From the NCBI GenBank assembly GCA_036346355.1, contig CM070583.1:9362001-9426000 (forward strand): a stretch of 64,000 nt of DNA, given 5' to 3'. This DNA comes from Rhipidocladum racemiflorum (Eukaryota > Streptophyta > Magnoliopsida > Poales > Poaceae). Within the stretch, counting starts at the first letter, position 1, and every line of letters starts with the position of its first letter. Of this stretch, positions 55,821 through 64,000 are shown piece after piece. The notes beneath the pieces are model-generated. The model was not told the DNA's origin. It saw only the letters and a list, made by a program, of their open reading frames with translations, and searched no databases. A program made the translations under genes and the position numbers.

Positions 55821-56583
55821 TGTAGGATCGAAGATATATGAATATAGCAATCAGAGGGGGGGTGAATGATTATGCGGAAGCTAAAACAAAATTTTCGATC
55901 TACTGGAAGAACACCCCAACTCGGATTCAAAAGATTGCCTCGTAATCAACAAAAACAGATTGATAGACGCTTGGTAAAAAGAGAATTCCCGGAGATCCAA
56001 CCGTCGAAACGATCTGAAATTTGGATACAAGAAACTAGATTTCAATACGAATCAAACCCAAAAAGAATCAGCTCGATCGGACTTATGGATCAAAAGTTAT
56101 GAGCTTCGCAAGCTTGCTGATCCAGAACTTGACGAGAATTGATCTAACGTAAACTTGAAAGTTTTAACAGAACCGACAAAAGTTTAATCAACTAGACTTT
56201 GAGGAACTCTAAAACAATACCCTAGAACGGTTTTTGATGGATCAAATCAAGATGAAACTCAACGATCAAAAACCAATCTAGAATTAGAACAAGCATGCAA
56301 ACAAAAACAGAAAACACTGTAGCGACGAGGTTACTGTAGCATGCAAAAATCTTGGAGGAATTGATCTTTATTTCTTTTGTCTAAAATACTCTCATCAAAA
56401 GAGTACAAACCCTAAAACCAAGCTCAAGGCTTGATGCGCTCAGCTCTCCCTTGGTTCAATGCCCTTCAACAGGAGACACCCCTCCTATTTAAAGGAGCAA
56501 AACAGAATACGATTCCTATTCCCTAGAAGGAATCCGTATCCAACACAACTCTACTTGGCCCAACCTGGCCGAGTACAACTCTT

Positions 56584-56710
56584 GCACGCGTATGGTAACC
56601 CTACCATACTCACGTGACTAACACTTTGCACGCGTATGGCCACCTGCCATACTCACGTGACTAACACTTTGCACGCGAATGTCCTCCTGCCATTCTCACG
56701 TGACTAACCA
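56584..56710. repeat. ~44-bp tandem repeat, three hairpin units with covarying stems
   Basis: Units start at 56584, 56628 and 56671 (gcacgcg). Each has a stem followed by ctcacgtgact: gtatggta/taccatac in unit 1, gtatggc/gccatac in unit 2, gaatg/cattc in unit 3. Two base-pair changes between units are compensated on the opposite arm. Each unit also carries cacgtg. Confidence 0.85.
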
Positions 56711-57055
56711 TTCTTCATGTGCACCATTCTCTTAGCCCGAACGTCCCGCATGACATCCTTGACCACCAAGACCTCAGTTCCTCCTGAACCTAGTCCCGAA
56801 CCTCAGTTCCTTCATGAACCTAGTTCCGGTCCCGTCATCGACCACATTCGTCTTCGAGCAATACCTGCACACGAACAAACCACGAAACAAATCCGAGCAC
56901 AAGTCCACGACTTGACTCAATGTCAATCCATGCAACTACTCACATGAGCATTGCATAAAGTCCAACTCAAGCATCATGAAATTCTCACAAATTTCATAAT
57001 CTCAAAAACAAATCAAAGTTCAAAATCCAAATTTGTTCAAAACCGCAAAAAGCAT

Positions 57056-57300
57056 GTGTATGACATACCAAAGAGTTTGGTCTGTCATGCATGGGCAAAA
57101 TGAGTTTGCTGAAAACATGTGTATGACAGACCAAAAACTTTGGTCTGTCATACATGGAAAAAACGAAGTCACCAAAAGCCTGTGTATGACAGACCAAAAA
57201 CTTTGGTCTGTCATACATGGAAAAAACGAGTTCGCCAAAAACCTGTGTATGGCAGACCAAAAACTTTGGTCTATCATACATGGGAAAAATGCGATTTTTA
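57056..57300. repeat. 63-bp tandem repeat, four hairpin units
   Basis: Units start at 57056, 57119, 57182 and 57245, exactly 63 bp apart. Units 2 and 3 have perfect 15-bp arms, gtatgacagaccaaa and tttggtctgtcatac, around a 3-base loop; units 1 and 4 have a few mismatches. Confidence 0.92.
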
Positions 57301-57430
57301 GTTATTTGGTTCGGCGCAAAAGCAAGGTTTCTTTTTAAATGTTCGGATATTTGGTCCAACACAGATTAATCCTAATCTTAACCAATTTCAGCACAAGATC
57401 AAACCAATTTTTCATCACATGATTCACAAT

Positions 57431-57440
57431 CTCCCCCTTG
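57431..57440 (-). other. Polypurine tract of copia-gamma
   Basis: The - strand reads caagggggag, followed by at and the LTR start tgtgaatc. The same phrase (catcaagggggagat) precedes the copia-beta LTR at 49115-49128, supporting one clade. Confidence 0.85.
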
Positions 57441-58502
57441 ATGAAAACATTGGCAACACCATTTAGACATGAACATTTGGCAGTTTTTTTTTAAAAAAAA
57501 GAGCAGAGAACAAAAAAACTCCCCTTTTGACAAGTAAAAAATGTGTGTGGTTTGTGCAATGTGCCAAAAGCCAAAAACCAAACTTATCCCAGATTACTCA
57601 ACAACCGAAAGAAACTAGTCCCTCTTTTTCAACTCTTCCCAAACTACTCAAAAACTTCTCCCCCTTTGACAATGGATTCATCAAGAAAACAACAAGAGAA
57701 CTTGTTCAAACTTTTTCTTGTATCAATGGTTTCGCAAACAGAAGCAACGGAGTGCCAAGATACAAAGGATGAGCTCATTCGATCATATAACCTTATATAT
57801 CACATAATATGCAAAATATATGATCTTAATATGATGTTAACAAGTTAAGAAATGACATGCATCTCATCCTCAAATCTGTCAACTATAGCCAAGTACTAAG
57901 CAAGACCTTTAGTAGAAAAACAAAGGCTCAAAGTTGAAGCAACTAACAAATCAGGGCGAGCAAGTAGTTTCAACTCCAATCTAGCAGTCCATTTTAATCT
58001 TTGAACAATAAACTGCATGTGGCATGCTTGAAGCATACTTCTTTTATTTTCTAGGAGTGGCATGCTTGAAGCATACATCTTGTCTTTGAGGGAATGGCAT
58101 GCTTGAAGCATACATCTTATCTTTTAGGGAAAGCATCCTGAAGCATACAATCTTGAAGCTTTTGCTTTTAACAACCCTTTTTTATTGATTCCCTTTTTCT
58201 TTTCTTTTTCTTTGATTGTAAACATGCAAAAAATGATTAAAAGGTCTTATGAAAGAGTAAAGCTGAAAACACTCTTGCTTCATAGCCCAAATTTGCCAAC
58301 AGGATTCAATATCAAGCCTAGAAGAATGAGATATCACAGAGTATTTAGCTATAGGCAATCAGATCAGGGAATTTCCGCAATGTCATTTTTAGTTCAAGTG
58401 AGACAATTTAGATTATCATATATTAGCTCAATTACATAGTATATAAAGAAATATGATAAAGTGAGCTCATCAAGTGAAAGAACTTGGCAAAGAAACTCCT
58501 CC
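57441..58502 (-). other. Post-pol region of copia-gamma
   Basis: About 1.1 kb between the RNase H stop and the polypurine tract. SIRE-type elements can hold an envelope-like ORF here, but I see no frame with transmembrane segments or motifs. A hairpin tandem repeat lies at 58021-58145. Confidence 0.5.
58021..58145. repeat. ~37-bp tandem repeat with a palindromic core
   Basis: The phrase ggcatgcttgaagcata begins at 58021, 58059 and 58096, with a shorter copy at about 58131. The core atgcttgaagcat is an inverted repeat around one base. Confidence 0.85.
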
Positions 58503-58973
58503 TCAAAACAATCCCATTGGATGAACAATTCCAAGTTCTCCCCGAATAAAGGCAAAACGAGAAGAAGACAAAGGTTTTGTGAAAATGTCTGCCAATTGAT
58601 GTTCAGTATCCACATGATGAAGCACAATGTTGCCTTTTTCAACATGATCTCTAAGAAAGTGAAATCTGATGTCAATATGTTTTGTTCTTGAATGTTGCAC
58701 AGGGTTCTTAGCAATGCAAATTGCACTAGTGTTATCACACAGAAGAGGAACACTATCCAGAAAAACCCCATAATCTTTAAGTGTAGCTACTATCCAAAGA
58801 ATTTGAGAACAACAACTAGCAAAGACCACATATTCAGATTCAGAGTTGATTGTGCAAATGAAGATTGCTTTCTAGATGACCATGCAATGAGAGAATTTCC
58901 CAAGAAGTGACATGAACGAGAAGTGCTCTTCCTATCAATTCTACATCCTCCAAAATCAGCATCGAAAAAGATC
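58503..58973 (-). CDS. Copia-gamma RNase H
   Basis: The open piece 58829-58503 holds the copia RNase H C-terminal half: VPLLCDNTSAICIAKNPVQH with the catalytic Asp, HIDIRFHFLRDHVEKG, then HQLADIFTKPLSSSRFAFIRGELGI with the last Asp, ending HPMGLF. The N-terminal part (with the first Asp) lies between 58830 and 58973 in a broken frame. Spacing to RT is normal for a copia pol. Confidence 0.88.
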
Positions 58974-59653
58974 TCAAACTAATGCATGAGGAAGCGAAAG
59001 CCAAATGCCAAAATCTTGAGTTCCATGAAGATACTGAAAATCCTTTTGTGACTTGTCGATGTGAAGCACGTGGGAAGCTTGAAAGCGAGCACACAAGCAT
59101 ACAGCAAATTGTATATCCGGCCTTGATGCGTTGAGGTACAAAAGTGAACCTATCATGCTTCTATATTCCTTTTGATCAACCGGCTCACCATCGTCTGCAG
59201 GGTCAAGGGCGCAAGCGCTCTCCATGGGTGTCATGATCGGCTGCCTGTTTTCCATCCCACAGCGATGTAGCAACACTGTCGTGTATGTGCTGGGATGTAC
59301 AAAAGTACCATCCTTCGTTTGCTTGATTTGAAATCCCAAAAAGTATGTCAACTCACCCATCATACTCATCTCAAACTCCTTCCTCATTGTTTCTGAAAAC
59401 TCAGACAATAAAACATGAGATGAACCACCAAAGATAATATCATCAACATAAATCTGAATGAATAGTTGATCATTGCCTTGCTTGAGTAAAAAGAGAGTTT
59501 TATCAACCTTTCCCATTAAAAAGCCCTTTTTAAGTAAAAAGGTTTTTAGCCTATCATACCATGCTCTAGGGGCTTGTTTCAAACCATACAAAGCTTTTGA
59601 TAGTTTGAACACATGATTTGGAAACTTTGGATTTTCAAAACCAGGAGGTTGCT
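58974..59653 (-). CDS. Copia-gamma reverse transcriptase, C-terminal part
   Basis: The frame starting near 59612 carries SKALYGLKQAPRAWYDRL, the catalytic YVDD (FIQIYVDDIIFGGS), the MMGELTYFLGFQIKQ block, and YRSMIGSLLYLNASRPDIQF. The catalytic Asp pair is present. It is separated from the N-terminal part by an 11-bp tandem duplication at 59654-59675. Confidence 0.92.
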
Positions 59654-59964
59654 TGACATAAACCTGACATAAACCTCCTCATTTATGTAGCCATTCAGAA
59701 AAGCACTTTTCACATCCATTTGATACAATTTGAAACCTTTGGATGCAGAAAAAGCTAAAAGGATTCTAATGGCTTCAATTCTAGCAACAGGAGCAAAGGT
59801 TTCATCAAAATCTAAGCCTTCAATTTGAGTGTAACCTTGAGCAACCAATCTAGCCTTGTTTCTAACAACAACACCATCCTCACTTTGTTTATTTTTGAAA
59901 ACCCATCTAGTTCCAATAACATTAAAATCAGGAGGTGGTGAGACAAGTTTCCAAACTTTATTTC
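59579..59964 (-). pseudogene. Copia-gamma reverse transcriptase, N-terminal part
   Basis: The piece has the RT entry block (ARLVAQGYTQIEGLDFDETFAP, cited in part as GYTQIEGLDFDETFAPVAR) and the catalytic Asp of YQMDVKSAFLNGYINEEVYV. After EEVYV the frame is lost because the 11 bases tgacataaacc (+ strand) are repeated at 59654-59664 and 59665-59675. The upstream part (GTRWVFKNK-type block) is in frame from about 59964, just after the frameshift at the integrase end. Confidence 0.9.
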
Positions 59965-59966
59965 GT

Positions 59967-61067
59967 TCAAAAATTCTCTAATTCTTCATGCATGGCATTG
60001 ATCCAAGATTCGTCAGATAATGCATGAGATATATCTTTGGGTTCAAAGGAAGCAACTAAAGCAGAATGAGCATGAGTGTCAGAATGAATAAACCTGGATC
60101 GAGTAACTCTTGTATTTGGGTCTCCAATCATTTGTTCAGATGGATGCATTTTCTGAATGTGCAAGGGAGCATTGACTTTTGAGACTTCTCCTTCTCCTTC
60201 TTCATTTTCAGCATGTACAGATGATGTTGTAGCTTGAGGATGATTAGCTGTAGGTGATGTAGTAGTAGGTGCCAAAGGTGCTACAGCTTGTTGTGCATTA
60301 GGAAGAATCAAGACCTCATCTTCATCATCATCATTATCTTCAAAAATTTTCTCCCCCTGAACATATGCGTCTGTACCTGCATCACTTGGACTAGTGCCTG
60401 GACTAGCCTCATCAAAAGTAACTTCACAAGTTTCCACAATTTTGTTAGTCTCCAAGACAAGCACACGATAGCCACGAGTATGAGCAGGATATCCAAGAAA
60501 AAAACCATCCATTGATCTAGCTTCAAATTTATCAAGATTTCCAGATTTCAAGACAAAGCATTTGCATCCAAAAACCCTAAAGTGAGAAATAGTAGGCCTA
60601 TGTCCAAACCGAAGCTCATATGGAGTCTTACCCAATTTTGATCTCAAAAACACACGGTTTGAAACATAACATGCAGTTGAAAACGCTTCAGCCCAAAAGT
60701 TTCTAGGAGTGTGATGTTCATCTAACATGGTTCTAGCCATCTCAACCAATGTTCTGTTTTTCCTTTCAACTACACCATTCTGTTGAGGCACTCTAGGTGA
60801 TGAAAATTGATGATCAATTCCTTTTTCAGTACAAAAGTGATCAAAAGAAGCATTTTTGAATTCAGTTCCATTATCACTTCTAATAGCTTTGAGAGCTCCT
60901 GGATGATCAATAGAAAGCCTAAGAACAAGACTTCTAAAATGACTAAAAGCCTCATCCTTAGATGCCATAAAGTATACCCAAGAGTATCTAGAAAAATCAT
61001 CAACAATCACAAGCACATACCATTTGCCTCCAAAGGATTGAACTCGAGATGGTCCAAGCAGTATCAA
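59967..61067 (-). CDS. Copia-gamma integrase
   Basis: The frame carries the DDE core: VIVDDFSRYSWVYF with the first Asp, IRSDNGTEFKN with the second, and QQNGVVERKNRTL with the Glu. The copia C-terminal block follows (KTPYELRFGHRPTISHFRVF, GCKCFV) and an acidic linker with long Asp/Glu runs, ending SWINAMHEELENF at a stop caused by a frameshift near 59965. The start is out of frame with protease; the break is near 61055-61068. Confidence 0.92.
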   Translation of the reverse strand: MILLGPSRVQSFGGKWYVLVIVDDFSRYSWVYFMASKDEAFSHFRSLVLRLSIDHPGALKAIRSDNGTEFKNASFDHFCTEKGIDHQFSSPRVPQQNGVVERKNRTLVEMARTMLDEHHTPRNFWAEAFSTACYVSNRVFLRSKLGKTPYELRFGHRPTISHFRVFGCKCFVLKSGNLDKFEARSMDGFFLGYPAHTRGYRVLVLETNKIVETCEVTFDEASPGTSPSDAGTDAYVQGEKIFEDNDDDEDEVLILPNAQQAVAPLAPTTTSPTANHPQATTSSVHAENEEGEGEVSKVNAPLHIQKMHPSEQMIGDPNTRVTRSRFIHSDTHAHSALVASFEPKDISHALSDESWINAMHEELENF

Positions 61068-61686
61068 GATGTAGAAGCTGTCCTGGAGCGTTTGTCATCA
61101 CCATGGTAAGAGGTGGATGTGAACCTGCAATCATCTTACCATGTCTACAAGAAGAACATACTAGATTGCTATCACCCTTAAGCTTAGGCAAGCCACGTAT
61201 GAGATCTAAACCACTTACACGAGTAAGATGATCAAAACCAACATGACCAAGTCTACGATGCCAAAAGAATAAATCTTTAGAAACATTGGCAATTAGACAC
61301 CTATGTTTAGAAGAAGGTGATGCATCAAAATCAGCTTTAAAAACTTTTCCAAAATGAGAAATCTTGAACACAAGATCACCTGAAGCATCTAGCACTTTGC
61401 ATTCATTTTTCTTAAAGCTTATCTCAAGATCTTCATCAAGCATTTGAGAGACAGAAAGCAAGTTATATTTCAAGTTTTCAACAAGAGCCACATCCTTGAA
61501 CATAAACTTGTCACTTACCTTTACTGTACCTTTTGCCACAACAGAAGAGGAAGAAGCATCTCCAAAAGTAACAATTTCAGCACGAGATGCACGAGTGAGG
61601 GAGGAGAACCAATTCTTATCACCGGACATGTGGCGTGAGCATCCGGAATCCACTAGCCATATGTTCTCCTTCCTCGCGCGAGAAGC
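61000..61686 (-). CDS. Copia-gamma protease and integrase N-terminal (GAG_pre-integrase) domain
   Basis: The aspartic protease core is VDSGCSRHMSGDK, immediately after the in-frame TAG that ends gag (61687-61689). The pre-integrase HHCC finger follows: WHRRLGHVGFDHL and CSSCRHGKM. The Cys and His ligands are visible. The frame stops at 61000 after a frameshift near 61060. Confidence 0.9.
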   Translation of the reverse strand, partial: ASRARKENIWLVDSGCSRHMSGDKNWFSSLTRASRAEIVTFGDASSSSVVAKGTVKVSDKFMFKDVALVENLKYNLLSVSQMLDEDLEISFKKNECKVLDASGDLVFKISHFGKVFKADFDASPSSKHRCLIANVSKDLFFWHRRLGHVGFDHLTRVSGLDLIRGLPKLKGDSNLVCSSCRHGKMIAGSHPPLTMVMTNAPGQLLHLDTAWTISSSILWRQMVCACDC

Positions 61687-63017
61687 CTACATAGCAACAA
61701 AGCATGTCGAGGTCTCAGTACTGGGGTTAGGAATGAGATTTTTGGGAATCCAGTACTGAGACACACGACGCACAACAGTAGGCACAACACGAGAATTTTT
61801 ATGCACAAAATCAGATTTTCCTTTTCCCATGTTTATAGGAACAGAAGGCGTTTTTAACACTCTAGGCGCATAATGAGAAGCAAAGTGTGTTTTTCTGAAG
61901 TTAGACCTAGCCTTAGTCATTTCTTTCCTTTGCTGTTTGGCTAGTCTAAAGCAAAAATCTACTAGATGTCCATCTCTACCACAATGAGTGCAAGTGTACT
62001 TAGCATGAAGTTTGGATTTAACAGTAGAAGCACATTTTGCATTCATCATAGTAGAAGAAAGAAAACCAGCAGATTTAAAAGCAATCTTTTTAGGCTCATT
62101 AAGAATCTCAATTTTGTCATTGCAAGGAGCATTAACAACAGTGCGAGGTTTAGTTTCAAATGAAGCATGAAGATCAAAACCTAAACCTCTCTTGTTTGAG
62201 CTAACCTTAGATTGATCCAAAATCATGTTCAATTTTTTCTTGCCATTAGTGAACCGTTCCAACGAGTTTTGCAAGTAGTCAACCTTCTTAGCAAGAGTTA
62301 AACAATTATTGCAGGGAACATCTACTTTTCCTTTTTGCTTGCGACAAGTTGAGCATGAGAGAATTTCATGTGAAAGCAAATTATCAGTTAATTGAGAAAC
62401 TCTAGCATTTGCATCTTTCAATTTTAATTCAAGAGTTGAGCATTTAGAACAAGAAGTTGAACTATGCAAATCATCAGTGGAACAGCTAGCATGTTTAACA
62501 TGTTTCTCATTTTTCTCATTTAGATGCAACAGAAGAGCGTGTTCTTTCCTAAGCAAGGTGAGCTCATTGTAAATTAAGTCACATGATTTGCAAGTATCAT
62601 CACTAGGAATCAAAGTCTTAAGTCTAGCAATTTAAGCATTCAATGATTCAATAATGAAATCATGTTTCTTAATTTTCTTATCACGTTTGTCAAGCAATTT
62701 TCCAAGACGAGCAACAGCAATAGCTAATTCATCATAAGAGGGATCTACCTCATTGAAGTCGCTGTCGTGGTCGTCCTCGGTGAAGCTATCCTTGCTGCTT
62801 GCCATGAGACATAATCCCATCAAATCATGCTTGCTTGGAGTTGCATCATCTTCGCTGCTCTCCGAGTCCACATCGCTCAAATTGACTTGTTCAAGAGCGG
62901 AAAGAACTCGGTGAACCACCTTGCGGTTGATGAAGTTCTTCTTCTTCCTATCATTTGACGAGAACCTATTCTTCTCATTCCTTCTGTCGTTGTCCTTCTC
63001 CTCCTTTGATGTTTTTC
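61687..63017 (-). pseudogene. Copia-gamma gag, coiled-coil type, with one internal stop
   Basis: Upstream part (63017-62632) is charged and acidic (KVVHRVLSALEQVNLSDVDS, LGKLLDKRDKKIKKHDFIIE), cut at 63018 by the Tekay-like LTR. An in-frame TAA (62632-62634) separates it from 62613-61687, the same frame, with paired Cys coiled-coil segments (CKSCDLIYNELTLLRKEHAL; CSTLELKLKDANARVSQL) and a CCHC knuckle (CTHCGRDGHLVDFC). It ends YWIPKNLIPNPS and a TAG directly before protease. Confidence 0.88.
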
Positions 63018-64000
63018 TGTCGGGACCCCGAATTTGCAAATCCGGACCCTCTATGTATTCAGCACTAGTCCAGGAACACGCTAGTGCACACAGTCTTAAC
63101 ATCGGTAAATATCACAATCATACCACTCGATACTAATAAAGTACTTTAATTAAATAATCAAACTGGTTACCCGACCTTAAGGTCAAGCTACAAAGGTACG
63201 CCTCGCAGGGCAGAACTTATTAAAAGAGAAATAATAGCAGCGGAAAATAAGATAACTTCGTGGCGCCATCCAGTATACCACAGGCAACTGACTGGGCTCG
63301 CTCCCTAAGTAGACGGTTCCTCGTGGAGCTCCTCCTCCAAAGCTGGTGTAGTCTCCTCTTCAACTGGTGTTGTATTGTGGCAAGGGTGAGTACTTGGTAC
63401 TCAGCAAGTCATGCACAGAATGCAAGCTAATATACTATATGCATGGCTCGGTACAAAGGAATAGCTCAAGGTATATTTGCAGTAATCAGCATTTGACAAG
63501 TATCATAAATAGATTCGAAAGCAGTAGAAACAAGTAAAGCATAAATAACTGTTCAAGGAGTTTAGTAAACATCTGTTTCCCATCCTAGTCCACATGTCCA
63601 TCAACATCATTATTTAACCCAAACCAACCTTTCAAATACAAGTTATTTTCAGAAAGTCTAACCCTTGACTGTAATCCCCGAGCGATGTCCAATTCCGCGG
63701 ACTCGGCTATTCGAATATATTCTACACTCTGCAGAGGTTATGCACTTTACCCACAAGATACAGTCAAACACCACAAAGGCGAGTTCCCGTAACAAAGCCT
63801 TTCAGAAGCCTCAAACAACACAGGTGGTCCTCTCCGGTTCGTGCTCTACACCATCCCTTCCCTTAACCAAGGCGAAGTATGGGACCAACACACCGTTAGA
63901 TGGGTATCTGGCCACAGCCACGATACGCTCCCCTGTACAATCACACAAACGGTGTAATTGACACCCTGAGGCTCCACAAGTGAGTCCTTAGCGACTTAGT
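63018..64000 (-). mobile_element. Left part of another Tekay-like LTR, running out of the window
   Basis: Opens tgtcgggacccc inside the copia-gamma gag and has the same layout as the Tekay-like LTRs at 331 and 26503: an actagtcc...gctagtgcacacag block, then the shared palindrome (63386-63408), then an AT-rich stretch and the ctctgcagaggt...actttacccacaaga block (about 63729-63758). No primer-binding site is present on its left, so it is the 3' LTR of a - strand element or a solo LTR. Confidence 0.85.

Larger units (their letters stand above)
55821..57428 (-). repeat. 3' LTR of copia-gamma
   Basis: The left edge reads tgtaggatcg (LTR end cgatcctaca on the - strand). The right edge is set at tgtgaatc directly after the polypurine tract. 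A TATA-like box (ttaaatagg) lies on the - strand near 56487-56496. Two tandem hairpin arrays are inside (56584-56710 and 57056-57300). The partner LTR is not in the window, so the right edge is inferred; an alternative start is tgttggacc at 57361. Confidence 0.75.
55821..63017 (-). mobile_element. Copia-gamma, SIRE-like Ty1/copia retrotransposon, 5' part missing
   Basis: On the - strand, gag, protease, integrase, RT and RNase H (copia order) are followed by about 1.1 kb of post-pol sequence, a polypurine tract (57431-57440) and a 3' LTR (55821-57428). The gag is interrupted at 63018 by another LTR, and the 5' LTR lies outside the window. The coiled-coil gag, CCHC knuckle and long post-pol region fit the SIRE/Maximus clade. 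All frames carry breaks: stops at 62632 and 61687, frameshifts near 61060, 59966 and 59665. Confidence 0.9.

Noticed and set aside
57056..57300. Possible CRISPR-like array (regular repeats).
   Set aside because: The 63-bp period is a plain tandem repeat without unique spacers, inside a plant LTR.

Overview
The window is plant nuclear DNA, almost certainly from a grass. The evidence is stacked long-LTR retrotransposons of Tat, Tekay-like chromovirus and SIRE-like copia type, AT-rich spacers around GC-rich LTR segments, and a decayed LRR-malectin receptor-kinase gene. No intact host gene, tRNA, rRNA or CRISPR array is visible. I cannot fix the genus from sequence alone.

Almost every base belongs to one of several nested insertions, ordered here by paired LTR ends and five pairs of 5-bp target-site duplications (TSDs). 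Left block (1-21402): an old + strand LTR (alpha; 1-330 and 20718-21402) holds a - strand solo LTR of its own family (331-20717, TSD tctaa). That solo LTR holds a 14.4-kb Tat-lineage Ty3/gypsy element (3286-17698, TSD cctgg). After pol the Tat element carries about 7 kb containing a five-exon antisense gene, a second antisense ORF with its own TATA box, and GC-rich tandem arrays including a ~51-bp CACGTG repeat. Region 21403-25430 holds a Tat-type LTR end, a decayed plant-mobile-domain-like gene and an LTR-like fragment.

Middle block (25431-51937): a - strand copia (beta) that has lost nearly all of pol is split by a non-coding, LARD-like LTR element (25782-49064, TSD catat). The 3' LTR of that element is split by a 12.9-kb Tekay-like chromovirus (26503-39360, TSD aatca; gag, pol, chromodomain and an extra ORF before gag). 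Its body also contains a related solo LTR (44289-46502, TSD acaac) and a truncated inverted LTR (40856-42080).

Right block (51938-64000): remains of a receptor-like kinase gene (51938-53435), a related LTR (53496-55820) and a - strand SIRE-like copia (gamma, 55821-63017) with gag, protease, integrase, RT and RNase H, all interrupted by stops or frameshifts. Its gag is cut by a further Tekay-like LTR (63018 to the window end).

All retrotransposon reading frames seen are broken, so none of these copies looks autonomous. The most interesting signals are the spliced antisense gene of the Tat element, the CACGTG array, the hairpin tandem arrays in copia-gamma (one with covarying stems), the ~20-bp phased GGCCCA boxes in the LARD-type LTRs, and a palindromic motif shared by two otherwise diverged LTR groups.
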